Origin: Desmodesmus armatus
Taxonomy: Eukaryota; Chlorophyta; Chlorophyceae; Sphaeropleales; Scenedesmaceae
Length of the DNA: 64,000 nucleotides
Reading direction: 5' to 3'
NCBI GenBank assembly: GCA_007449985.2
Contig: VIIQ02000123.1
Coordinates: 62,001 to 126,000, forward strand
Position numbers and translations under genes: made by a program. Under the pieces are notes generated by a model that saw only the letters and a list, made by a program, of their open reading frames with translations, searched no databases and had not been told where the DNA came from. Of the stretch, positions 1 through 12,000 are shown in pieces. Each line of letters begins with the position of its first letter. The stretch's first letter is position 1.

Positions 1-2767
1 AGACAGCATTGCAGGCCGCAAAGGGGGCCCAATGGCTAGCAAGCATGGCCGATGTCAGGATTTTGGTGGCAGGCTACAACAGTGTGCTCGAGCACCAGGT
101 AGGGCTGTCCTCTGCTTGTCAAGCTCCATGCTTATACTGTACAGCGTGTGTGTATCATACACTGCATGACATGTGCACCACACAGTTTGTGAGGTTCGTA
201 TGACTGTGGTGCAAGGTTTGTGCTTGAACCCTGCATTCCTGCTGATCAAAGCATGGATTGGTGCTGACTAGGGAACTTTCATAGGGTCCTGCATACAAGC
301 ATGGAGCATGCAATGCACATCACCCTGCAGAGTCCCAGCCAGCGTAGCTAAACTGACGGGCGGGGGACTCCCGAGGCTGCAAAGTCCAGAGGTAACTTGA
401 GTTAGGGATGTATTCCGGCCGATAGCGCATGCCGAAGCGTGTGCTTGGCGTTGACCGGGTGGAGTGCCGACAGTGTCGACCGCCGCGCAGAGCGCACGGG
501 GTCAAAAATCGTCACGTTAATTCCAGTTTAATAGCAAGCAAAGGATAGAAGGATGATTGCGAGTCTCATTTGGACAAGTCCGTCTGGACCACCGAGACCA
601 CTGGGACAACGATTCGCCTTACCTACCTTACGTGGCCCTAACGCAAAGCACGCATGCTGCCATGCTGCCTGTCTTCATGCAGGTGCAAGCAAGTGTGCAA
701 GCAAACGGCGCATTCAGTGCACAGCTGCTGCTGCAGTTGGAGACATACCTGCTGCTTCACTTGATGCTGCTGCAGCTGACAGCAAGCATACCTGACAGCC
801 ACCCTGGGGCCCAAGCAGCACGTAACCTGGCCTGCAGCCTGACTTGTGACCCCCTGTACAGTCTGTGCTGTGCAGTTGAGAATCGCTGTGTGCAGCTGCC
901 CCAGCCAGCAGGCTACAAGGGCCCGCAGCTGGCACTGCAGCTGCTGCCATTGCCGCTCGGGTTGAACGCTGTCCCACCGCGGCTGCCACACCAGCAGCAG
1001 CAGCAGCAGCAGGAGGAGCAGCAGGAGCCGCCTGCTGAGTGGTGTATAGTGACACCCTCAGCACCTCTGCTGACGGAGCTGCTGCCACTGCTGACCCGCT
1101 CCTGCCGCACAACGCTGCAGCAGTCGGAGCAGCAGCTGCGGCAGCAGCAGCAGGAGGGAGCCGCAGCCTCACTTGATGCGCAGCTGTTGCCGCTGGTGCG
1201 GTTGCTCATGGCCCTGCTGGTGTGCTTGGTGGTGCCAGCCCCTGACAGTGTGGCAGTGACCGCAACAGCAGAAGGTATACTGCCAGCGCCGCCTCTGCCA
1301 CTAGCAGCTGCAGCAGCACCAGTAGCACCACCAGCACCACCAGCTCCAGCAGCAGCACCAGCAGCACCACCAGCAGCACCACCACCAGCAGCAGCAGCAT
1401 CGGCAGCACCAGCACCAGCAGCACCACCAGCACCACCAGCAGCACCAGCAGCACCAGCAGCACTACCAGTAGCAGCAGCAGCAGCACCAGCACCAGCAGG
1501 AGAAAGTCACAACAACAATGGCGCTTCCTGCGGCTGTGTGTTGCACGCCATGGATGCCTTCCTGCCGCATGCTAGTGACATCATCAGCATCTTTGAGGGA
1601 GGGATACGGCTTGTAGCATGCTATGCAACAGCAGCAGCAGCTGCTGCTGCAACAGCAACCGCAGCCGGTGCTGCAGCATCAGCAGCAGCTGCCGCTGCTA
1701 ATGCTGCTGATGCCTGTGATGACCTCTGGACCTATGCATGCATGTTGTCTGTGTCGGGCTTGTGGCAACTTGATGTGTTGTGGGGCTGCCCTTACCACCG
1801 TTCTCCTCTTGTTGCGTTGGCGCTTGCAGCTGGACCAGGCTCGCAGGTGCAGCAGCAGTTTTACAGCCTGCTGGCCACCATGGTCAAGCTCAGCAAATTG
1901 GGCCTGCTTCATGGTGGTGCACGATCGCAGCTCTGTTCTGCCGTTGCTGATGCAGCCTTGGTGCTGATTGCTGATGCTGCAGACAGGCAGCATCAGCAGC
2001 AGCAACATCAGCAGCAGCACCAGGATAACACAAAAGCAGCTACATCAACAGCAGCAGCAGCAGCACAAGTCAGAGGTTGGGATTTGCGTTGTAGCAATGC
2101 AGCTGCCACGCTGCCCAGTGCGGTTCTCTTGGGCCGCTGCTGCATCAGCTGGGCTGAGCTTTTAGAGGCAGACAGACAGAGGAACACCTCCCAAACCCAA
2201 GAGCAGCAGCAGGGAGGGGCACTACGCAGAGGCCAGCAGCAGCTGCAGTTTGGGGCGATGTCGACAAGCAATCCAGACTGGCTTCACAGCCTGTCAGTAG
2301 CGCAGCAGTGGCTGCAGGCTGACAGCACGAGCGACCAGCTGGCTGGTGCTGGCTATGCGCCAGCGCTGCAGCAGCTTGATCAGGTGTCAGCAGCATGGCA
2401 GGCCCTACGGGACAGCCGGTCTGACCCAGCAACAGCTGTCACTGAGCCTGGCAGGGGCGCCCACCAGCTACGATTCACAGGGCTGGCCTTGTGCTCCTTT
2501 GCTGTGCCCTGCATGTGCAACAATCCAGGTTGCACGAGCATGGCGGGGGTGTCGGAGCTGGCGTCAGTGTCGGGGCGCAACTGCATTTGTGGGGGCTGCC
2601 GTGTGGCCCGGTATTGTGGGCGCGCGTGTCAGCGGGCAGCTTGGAAGCAGCACAAGCCCGTGTGTGGGGCGCTCAGGGCTGCAGCTGCTGCTGCCCAGGT
2701 TGCTGGTGCAAGGGTAGGAACACCGGCAGAAGCCGCCTCAAATGCGGACCGCCAGGTCGCTGACTGA
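1..2767 (+). CDS. M1: MYND-finger family protein, 5' end outside window
   Basis: Two exons are visible. The end of exon 2 is 1-98, read from base 3, and closes with V-L-E-H-Q before a GTAGGG donor. Exon 3 is 683-2767, after a ...TTCATGCAG acceptor, in phase 0. Exon 3 opens with the family block around S-A-Q-L-L-L-Q-L-E-T, then a polyQ stretch and an unusually long Pro/Ala tract (about 1310-1500). The block A-G-P-G-S-Q-V-Q-Q-Q and a C-terminal MYND finger (about 2510-2665) follow, with ligands in C-N-N-P-G-C, C-G-G-C, Y-C-G-R-A-C and H-K-P-V-C. The exon 2 tail resembles that of M10, so M1 probably belongs with M6/M10. MYND fingers usually bind zinc and mediate protein-protein contacts; no catalytic domain is visible. 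The 584-base intron is open in the exon 3 frame from 557, so an isolated exon 3 could look like a longer gene. Confidence 0.8.
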
Positions 2768-4353
2768 TCAGCTATGATGTGTGTGGGCCCCTGCTGGCAT
2801 GCAACAACCGATGTCATGTCACCTGGTTCTCTTTAGTTTTGCTTGTTGGCAGCAGCCCTGTGGCTGGATGCACGCACTCCTATTTAATTATGCCCCAGCT
2901 TCCATGGCTCCATACCTTTTCATACATTTTTCGTGGTGCATCATGCAAGTTGGCCGCAGCCGAGTGGCGCCTTGCGGCTGGTTGCCTGCACTCTGTGACG
3001 CTTTCAAAGCACCAAGTTGGTGCTGCTGCACACATGCATGCAGTCCTTAGGCTGCAATGAATGCTGTGTGGTGTGCATTGAAGTGGATTGACGTCCAGGG
3101 GCCCGGGGGCCGCTGCATTGTGGGGTTGATGGCTTGTGGTGGCGGTGGTTGTGGACAGCATACAGGTTCTCTCATTCATTGGGTGAATTGCCACTTCACC
3201 CATGTACAGTGCACATTGCCGCAGTTTCAAGCAGGTTTACTGTTGAGATGTTGCAGAGGCTTGGTGTATTGTTTGATTGACAAGATGCAGTTGCATGTGT
3301 GGTCCAAAGCGCGTGCATGCAGCTGCAAGCTGCGAGCATCATTGGCTGGAGAGGCTACAGCCACTTGCCCACACTCCAACATGGAGTACGATGCATGTCC
3401 AGGTGCACTGCACCAACAGGTTTTTGCTGCACTTTTGCATGCGTATGCACATGCACATGCACCCACTACTGCCGTTGATTGTGTCAATATTTGTCACATC
3501 CTGAATCAAATCATTGTGGTCACATAACAAAGGTGGCATGCTTGCCTGGTCAAGCGATAACCAAAAGAGCCCCCTGCCATGTCAGCACAGGATCACATGA
3601 CGTTGCTGGTGAAGCCGCATGTAACATCTTCACAAGTGTGGGGATCGTCCCCAACCGTGACGGTTTGTGGCGAACCTGCCACAGCTTGTGCTGAGCATCT
3701 GCAATCACCAGCCAAGCTGTCTAGCAGAACTGCGATTGCAAAGTGCATTGCAACATTGCTGACAGCGTTCAACACGGCTATCAAGCAAACAAAAAGGCAA
3801 TCCCGCCGTCCAGGCTTTCAAAACACAACGGCGACAACTGCGCCAAGCTGCCTATCAAGCTCAGAAGCTAGGCAATGTGTGATGTATGTGTGGCCCCCTG
3901 ATGTTAGCATGACCATGATGGCCATGTCTCATGTCGGACACATTCTTGATACCCAACAATCCAGGGAGTGTGACAGTGCGTTATGGTCCAAAGAGTGTAT
4001 GTTCAATATTAAATGTTCTCAACTACCTCAGCAATCCAAGGACAGTACGAGACCCAGTTGGGCGAGCTGTCAACAAGTGTTGTCATGCCAGCATGTTGTC
4101 ACGCCGGCAAGGTGTGCCATGCCGACTGAAAAGGCCTTCACTGCAGCCACAACAAAAAGCAAACACGCCGGTCAACCACCAAATCAACAACAATGCACAT
4201 GGAACCTGCAGGAAACATGTAGATGTGTGCACTGCGCAGGTTGCATGCCTCACAAGGACAGGTGTATACATGTCCATGTTTTCTGAGGAGACAACACGGC
4301 CAAAGCCTCATTTGGCATATGCCAATGCCCGCATGCGCACATATGGTTTGACT
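2768..4353. other. Intergenic spacer between M1 and M2 3' ends
   Basis: This spacer lies between two convergent genes. Open frames in it are short and resemble no family exon. I see no RNA gene or transposon. CA/TG-rich words such as the GCACATGCACATGCAC stretch near 3450 are simple sequence. Confidence 0.6.
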
Positions 4354-5529
4354 TCAAGATTTACCAGCAACAGCCCACGCCCCTTCACCACCAGCAGTGG
4401 AAGCAGCAGCCCTCAGCGCCCCACACACAGGCTTATGCTGCTTCCACGCTGCTCGCTGACACGCACGCCCACAATACCGGGCCACACGGCAGCCCGCGCA
4501 GATGCAGCTGTGCCCCGACACTGCTGCCAGCTCCGACAGTCCCGCCATACTTGTGCAACCAGGGTTGTTGCACATGCACGGGACAGCAAAGGAGCACAAG
4601 GCCAGCCCTGTGGACTGCAGCTGCTGGGCTGCCGCTAGCACTGCTGCTGTGTCGGACGGGCTGTCCTGCAGGCTCTGGCATGTACTTGCTAGCTGCTCCA
4701 GCTGCTGCAGCAGCGGCATGGGCGCATAGCCAGCAGCAGTGAGCTGGTCGCACGTACTGCCTGTCTGCAGCCATTGCTGCAACGCTGGTACTAGCTCAAC
4801 AAAGTCAAAGTCATGATCCTCCTCATCACACGGGGCAACTGATCCGCACCCCTGCTGCTGTTGCTGCTGCTGCTCCTGCGACAGGCTGGCACCCTCACGC
4901 AGCTCCCCAGCCCACAGCAGGAAGCAGCGGCCCAGAATGACCACACACGGCAGCATGGCGACTGCAGCATCGTTGCCGCTGCTGCAACCTTCTGCCGCTG
5001 GTCCCGCAAGCTGCTGCTGCTGCTGCTGCTGGTCGTGATTGAGCAGCGCTAACGCCACGCTAGCAACACTAGCGCGGTATTCCAGCTGTGTGTCATTCCC
5101 AAGCACGCCCAAGCCACTGAGCTTGACAACCGTGGCCAGCAGGCTGTGCAGCTGGCGCTGCACCTGGGAGCCCGGCCCCGCTGCAAGCGTCAACAGCACC
5201 AGGGGGGAGAAGTAGTGTGGGTAGTCCCCTGACACTGTGTAGTGAAAGCACAACCCACTGAACACAATACTATAGCCCTGTAATCTGCCATCAAAACAAG
5301 GATCATCTGCCTGAACTGCTGCTGAAGAGGCACTGGTGCTTGCAGCAGCAGCAGCAGCAACAGCAGCATCGCCAGTTCCTATCGCCGCCGCGGGTGTTGC
5401 TGCATCACACAAGGCAGCTTCACACCGCATCGCCCCCTCAAAGGTGCTGAAGATCTTGCAGGCATGCGCCATGAGAACATCCTGGGCGTGCAAGACACAT
5501 TTGTAGCTGACTCGACCATCGTGATGTCC

Positions 5530-5564
<35 letters not shown>

Positions 5565-8414
5565 GTGACCCCTCTGCTGCTGCTTCAGCACCAATGGCTG
5601 GCACCACTGACGACAACAGCAGGGTGAAGAGAGCCATGAGACAGGGGCGCACTGCCAGCAGCACCGCACTACGCTGCTGACCCGTGCGCAAAGCGGCAGG
5701 CTGCTGCTGCTGCAGCTGCTCCTGGTGCTTCTGCAGCTGTGTGAGGCAGTGGCGGGTCAGCAGCGGCAGCAGCTCTGCCAGCAGAGGTGCTGTGGGTGCC
5801 AACACACACCACTCAGCAGGCAGCCGGCGCAGGTGGTGCTTGTGTCGCCGCCGCTGCTGTGACGGGTTAGGGGCCGGCTGCTGTTGGCCATACGGTGACG
5901 GCAGCAGCTGCAGTGCCAGCTGTGGGCCTGTGTATGCTGCTGGCCGGGGCAGCTTGTGCAAGCCGGCCGCGCTCCACAAAGTTTGCAGGGGTACACAGCT
6001 TGCAAGCAAGCAGGCCAGGTCGCGTGCTGCTTGGGCCCCTGGGCAGCTGTCAGGTATGCTTGCTGCAAGCTGCAGCACTGCTAGCCCCAGCAGCAGGTTC
6101 GTCTCCAACTGCAGCAGCAGCTGCGCGCTGAATGCATGCTGGGCTTGGTCGGCCCGTGCACAGGGAGGCAGCAGTGCAAGGCAGCATAATTTTGAAGTAT
6201 TTTTTTGCAGCATTATGGCGGCGGCATAAACCTTAAACCGGGCTTGGTCGACCTGTGCACAGTGCATGATGAGCATGATGAGCTTGCACAGTGTCATGTG
6301 GTGGTGGTTACGGGAGAACTTTGTGATCACAACGTTGATGGTGATGTCTCACGCTATGGCAGGTATGGTACTGGATCTGTATAGTCCACAGTAACTATGC
6401 ACAGCACAGCACAGTACAGTGCAGCACACCACAGTACAGTACAGGGCAAGACAATACAGTACAGTACAGTACAGTACAGTACAGTACAGTACCGTACCGT
6501 ACCGTACAGTGCAGTGCATCACGCAGTAAGAAGTACAGCGATGCTGCATCAATTGACAGCCCTAGGGAGCACTGTACAGCCTTGTGTGGAACCCTGGATC
6601 TCCTCATGACACAAGTGCTACCAAAAAAGGCTACCAGCAGCAGCAGACGCAAGCACTCATGGGTGTATCTTGTCTCATGTGACTAAAACTTGCATCATGC
6701 TCCCCAGCGATTGGCCTTCCCCAACTGTCAACCATCCCAGCTCACTTGATATTTCACCACGCGGTAGTAATCTGACCCTACTGTGTGCAAGTAAGCCACA
6801 GTCGTGAGCCCGTCTGCCTTGAGCACCTTTGCTGCCTCCTTTGCGGTGCGTTGGCTGAAGCCCAGTACGTCAAACAAGCTGCAGGACAGGGGCGTCAGGC
6901 TGTCCGGCTGCACCCCACTGCTGCAACAAATGCCGCTGCTGCCACTGCTGCCACCGCTGTCACAGCCGACGCTGCTGCCCTGCCGAGCCTGCTGCTGCCG
7001 CTGCCGCCCCTCAGTGCCTGGCAGCTGACAGCGCGTGCTGCTACCTGGGTCCGATCCGCTGCTGCTACTGTTTGCTGGAGAAGGGGTGGCGCTGCCGCCG
7101 ACAGCACCGCTCGTGTCCAGCCCCAGCGCAGTCGTAATCACGACGATAGCGAGGCAGGACACAAGGTCTGGTGACGACAGCAGCTCTCTTGCGGCAGGGC
7201 ACGTCTGCAGCATGTCGTCCTTCACCGCCCCTGTCAGCACTGACACCATCTGAAACCCCAAGCAGCTGCTTCTGCTGACAAAACTGCCACCAACTGCTGC
7301 AAAGCTGCCACATTGCAGTGGCACCTGCACTAGCTGCTGCAGCTTGCTGCAGGCTTGGAACCCTGTGAGGATCATGCGGACTGCTGCGGGTGCTGCAGGC
7401 AGTGCTGCTGTGATACAGAAGCCCATGTTCTGTGATGCAGCACAGCAGGCTTGCTGATAAACCTGCAGCAGCAAGGCACAGTAGACATCCGCCTCCTCAA
7501 CGCGAGACTTCTGCTGCTGGATGCTGTCCTGCTGGGTGGTAGAGGGCACAGCTGAGCTGTCAGTGCTGCTGCTCAACACGCTGGCTGTTGTGACGAGTGC
7601 TGTTACTGCATCTGTGAGCCGGGCCGCTGCAGCATCCATGGCAGGACCCAGGTGCTGCAGCAGCTGTGAATCCTGCAGCTGCTGCCGCACTGCGGCTGCA
7701 GCACGGGACCCTGGGGAGGCTCCCATAGAGGCCACAGCTGTTCCCAGCCATGCATTCAGCGCAGTACAAGTCAAAACCCTGCACGACCGTGGTGCATCTG
7801 GCTGCTGCAGGGTGTGGACGCACAGTGCTGCCAGCTTGGCTGTGACCTGCATGCAGCAGCACAGCAGGAGGGGGAGCACGGTGTGATAAACAATGAAGCT
7901 TGGCAAAATCCTCAAACTCTGAGACAACAGCATGAACAGCACATATCATGCGTCTTGTGACAAGCACCAGGGCCACTTCCGCCTAGTTACTGTCTCCAAG
8001 GTGGACCCAGGGCGGTGTGTGCCAACACAGGAACAGGTTGAGGACGCCTAGGCCCCATAAAATGTCCTGGCAAGTACAGTGGACAATTATTAACCCCCCC
8101 TGATGCTAAGCCCAAGTGCAGTAGCAAACAATTTGTGTGATGCTTGGGTCTGTTGCATCTTGCCGGCTGATGGGTGCTGATGAACACCTGCTGCCATCCA
8201 GGCATGTCGTTTTGGCAGCCATGTCAGCACTTATTACCTGCACGTCCTGCACGAGCCTCTTCCATGCAGCATGCGGCAGGGGTGGCTGCTCCTCCAGCTG
8301 ATACACATGCCGAAGAAGAGCACTGCTATCCGACAGCTCCACACAAGGTGCACCCACTGCTTGTTGCAGCTCGTTGATGCATGCTGTCCAGGAGGCTACC
8401 ACAGCGTTGGCCAT
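4354..8414 (-). CDS. M2: three-exon MYND-finger family protein
   Basis: The exons on the minus strand are 8414-8238 (59 codons, ATG at 8414), 7846-6746 (367 codons) and 6252-4354 (632 codons plus stop), giving about 1058 residues. Donors are CAG|GTAATA and CAA|GTGAGC. Acceptors are ATGCAG|GTCACA and GCACAG|GTCGAC. Exon 2 carries the conserved A-A-A-V-R-Q-Q-L-Q-D-S-Q-L-L-Q-H-L block and the L-T-P-L-S-C-S-L-F-D segment. Exon 3 ends in a MYND finger in roughly the last 75 residues, with every expected Cys/His ligand present. The exon 3 start is odd: a V-D-Q-A start follows the functional AG, and about 100 bases later a second A-D-Q-A start follows a mutated GG, so this copy has about 33 extra residues. 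The closest paralogue is M5. Function is unknown beyond a predicted zinc-binding interaction module. Confidence 0.85.
6404..6512. repeat. GTACA-type pentanucleotide satellite in M2 intron 2
   Basis: This is a run of five-base units (ACAGT, then ACCGT) inside the second intron of M2. The corresponding intron of M5 carries the same kind of array near 21880-21951, so it predates the inverted duplication that made the two genes. Confidence 0.85.
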
Positions 8415-8505
8415 CACAGTTCTGTGAGACTTTCAATCCTGCACCGGCACAACAGGGTGAGCCCATCGTGAGCCACTACAGCAGGCGTGACCAGCTGGTG
8501 CGCAC

Positions 8506-8545
8506 CAGCATGCTGCATGCATGCATGCATGCATGCAGCATGCTG
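8506..8545. repeat. Perfect 40-base palindrome
   Basis: The sequence equals its own reverse complement over all 40 bases. It is built from nested GCATGC and ATGCATGC words flanked by CAG/CTG ends. It lies about 90 bases upstream of the M2 ATG and has no counterpart upstream of the paralogue M5. Confidence 0.9.
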
Positions 8546-8969
8546 CAGCACAACATTAGCTGACTTGGACTCACAGCTGTCCTGCAGGGGAAGGAACAGA
8601 AGAAGGAGTAATTCTCGCTGCGGCGTTTGTGAGCGTACAGCCGGTGCATCAGTTGCAACTGCTCTTTGTGATCTGGATCATGGGGCAAATTTGAACTGGT
8701 CCAACGCAATTCCGACAACAAACAAATGCGCATCGAGGCAGGCAAGCAGTAACATTGTATAAAACTCTTGATTTCCAACTGAAAGGCTGCAACCTACCGT
8801 TGATCATCTGATCATCTGATCTGAATCTGGATTGAACAACGACAGGTGTGGCAAGTAAATACTGCTGGTTGCAGAGCCACATCGCTCAGCTCTGATTGAT
8901 GTCAGACAGTGTCCCTCTTTGGGACCACGGTGGGTGCAGTCTGCGCTGTTCAAGCTGCTGTGCTGTGCA

Positions 8970-8999
8970 GATCTGCACAATCTAGATCTGCACAATCTA
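8970..8999. repeat. 15-base direct tandem repeat, two copies
   Basis: The unit GATCTGCACAATCTA occurs twice with no spacer, about 75 bases upstream of the M3 ATG. Confidence 0.85.
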
Positions 9000-9071
9000 G
9001 ACTGGGGCTCTTCAAGAGCCCAATGGGGCTCACTGTGCTGTCCTTGGCGCAGGCCTGACAACCATACCGCA

Positions 9072-12000
9072 ATGGCCAACTCTTGCATAACAGCCTGGGC
9101 AGCATGCACCAACGACCTGCAACGACTGGTCAGCACAGCAAGTCTTGATCGGACAGAGGTGCAGGAGTTTCACAATGCAGTCACTGAGCTCAACCAGCAA
9201 CCGCAACCCCTGCCCCATGCAGCGAGGAAAAAGCTGGTGCAGGACGTGCAGGTGACAACGTGTGCTGACATATATGCTATCAAGCAGTCAGTCGCATGCC
9301 TGAAAGGAGGGTCAACAAGCACAAGCTGGTACACACACCCAAAAAGCCATGATAAGAGACTCCTGCGGGAGGCTGGCTGGAGGGAAAAAACTTATCAGAA
9401 GCTATGCGCATCTCATGCTGCTGGTGGCACTTTGGGAAGTTGTTGGTGGGCCACGCGGTTTGTGAACATGCTGCAACTCTGGTTGTACTGCTGCATGCAG
9501 GTCACAGCCAAGCTGGCAGCTTTGTGCGTCCAGGCGCTGCAGCAGTCAGATGAGCTAAACATTCGGCCACTTCTGGCCTTTACTGTGCTGGATACCTGGC
9601 TGGACAAAGCCGTGGGCACCATGCGCACGTCACTGGGCTCCCGTGCTGCTGCTGCAGTGCGGCAGCAGCTGCAGGAGTCGCAGCTGCTGCAGCACCTGGG
9701 TCCTGCCATGGATGCTGCAGCGGTGCGGCTCGCAGCAGCTGTAGCAGCTATTGCAGCAGCAGCCGACGGCTGCAGTGGCGGCAGCAGCAGCACACCTGTG
9801 CCCTCCACAACGCAGCAGGGCAGCATCCAGGAGCAGATATCCCGTTATGACAATGCAGATAGGTACTGTCGCTTGCTGCTGAAGGCCTTTCAGCTTACCA
9901 GCAGCACTCTGTCACAGCAGGGGCTGTTCACCTTTGAAACAGTACTGCCTGCAGCAGGTGCAGCCATGCGCATGATCCTCTCAGGGTTCCAAGCCTGCAG
10001 CAAGCTGCAACAGCTATGGCAGCAGAAGAAGGAGCAGCTGCCGCTGCATGTCGGCAGGTTAACAGCAGTCAACAGGTCTGCCTGCTTGGCGCTGTTGCTG
10101 CCAGGGGCGTTGGATAACGGCGCTCTCAACTGGCAGTCATCTGCTGCACAGCAGCTGCTGCTGTCACCCGCGTTGCTGTCTTGCCTCGCAATCATGGTTG
10201 TTGTGACTGTGATGGGGCTGGACACGAGCAGTCGTGCTGGGACCGGGGCTGCAGCCACACCAGCAACAAGCAGCAGCAGTACACCTGGGGTGGGAAGCAG
10301 CGCAGGCCGCCGGGTCGGAAGCAGCAATGGCCGGCAAGTGCCAGGCGCTGAGGATCAGCAGCAGCAACAACAGCAGGCAGGCAGCAATGGCAGCGGCAGC
10401 GGCAGCGGCTGCAGCAGCAGCGACAGGGTATTGGCGGACAGCCTGACGCCCCTGTCCTGCAGCGTGTTTGACATACTGGGCGTCTCCAAGGAGACAGTGA
10501 TGCGGACGGCACGGGTGTTCAAGTCTGCAGGGCTTGCAGGCGTGAGCGAGCTGCGTTCTGTATCAACTGTATCATTGTACGGCCGTGTCCTGGAGTACCA
10601 AGTAAGTATGTTCTGCTGTTTTGAAAGATGTTGTTGTGGTTGGACATGGCGCACATCCGGAGTCTTGCTTTCTGTGTATGCTCTGAAGGGGCCTCCACTC
10701 AAATGACCCTGCAGACAATGTTTTCAGCACTCATGTATTTCTACCAAAGCCTCTTCTTCCTATAATGCATAATCAGGACATTCCCATGCAACTGCATCAC
10801 CAGAGCCAGCACATAGTGTTGGTAGTCTCGTTGATGCAAAGCTGTGATGCGCAGGCGGCCTTCAGCCCCTGTTGTCTTGTAGACCGTGCTGACGTCACAA
10901 ACTGCCCACATGTGGCCAGAGAAATCGTGATTTATGTTTGTTTTTGTGGGTGCAATCACTTGTTGTTTTTGTGGATGCAATCTTCTCGCGTACTTTCAGC
11001 AGGCCAGACTGTTGGAGCGTGCTGTGCTGACACCATTAGGTGCCTGCTGTACTGAGTTGTGTTTGCTGCCACCGTACACTCCTGCACTGTATTTTATATC
11101 ATCTGTTCCGTAGTATTAGTAGTAGTACATATTGTACTGTATTCCACCGTACTGTACTCTCCCAAAACTGCTTTGTGGTCGGAATTAAACCCTAGTTGCG
11201 ACTGCTTGTAAATACCTTGCTATCACAGCATGATGACACAGGGGTGATTTGTGGCTTGACTCATCATGCGTGTCATAATCCCTTTCTGCGGACCCAAGCG
11301 TTGCACTACTGCCCCTGTGACTACAGGTAGACCAGGCCAAGGGTGCCTTCAGTGCTCAGCTGCTGCTGCAGTTGGAGACAGACCTGCTGCTCAGCTTGGC
11401 AGTGCTGCAGCTGACAGCAAGCATACCTAACAGCTACCCCGGGGTACAAACAGCACGAGAACTGGCCTGCCAGATGTGCAGCTGTGAGCGTCTGCTCAGT
11501 CTGTTCAGTGTGGGCGGCCTGCACAAGCTTCCACGCCTAGCAGCCTATACGGGCCCACAGCAGGCACTGCAGCTGCTGCCGTCCCCGTATGGGTCGCAGC
11601 GCTCCACCCCTGCGCTGCCGCAGCAGCGGCGGCGGCGGCATCAATGCTATGGATATCCGCAGGGGCAGCGGCAGCGGCAGCGGCAGCAGGCACGGCAGCA
11701 GCAGCTTGTTGAGTGGTGTGTGTTGGCACCGGCAGCACCTCTGCTGACAGGGCTGCTGCCGCTGCTGACACGCCTTGGCTTGACAGAGGTGCAGCTGCAG
11801 CAAGAGCAGTGGCGGCAGCAGCAGCAAGTAGCAGCCTTGGAAATCGTGCAGTCGCCCAGTGCATTCACAGCCACAGTGCAGTCATGCATTAGGGGTCTGT
11901 TGGCCCTACTGGCTAGCTCTGTGGTGCCAGCCCCTGGCGCTGCAGCAGCAGCAGCAGAGGGGCCAACACCAGCAATACTGGCACCAGCCCAGCCCTACGG

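Larger units (their letters stand above)
8415..9071. promoter_or_regulatory. Divergent promoter region between M2 and M3
   Basis: These 657 bases separate the ATG codons of two head-to-head genes and must hold both 5' leaders. They contain a perfect 40-base palindrome (8506-8545), a TATAAAA word at 8758-8764 and a 15-base direct repeat at 8970-8999. Parts recur in inverted orientation between M4 and M5: the GTGTCC/GGACAC and CCACGGTGGGTGCAG blocks near 8905-8945 reappear reversed near 19100-19140. Transcription starts cannot be fixed from sequence. Confidence 0.55.

Noticed and set aside
638..1493. Long minus-strand frames opposite M1, rich in Leu/Val
   Set aside because: They are shadows of CAG/GCA-repeat coding on the plus strand; they have no splice context or family similarity.
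3479..4638. Two frames of about 235 codons after M1, possibly a novel gene
   Set aside because: The composition is not coding-like, there are no paralogues or splice-supported exons, and the second overlaps the M2 3' end.
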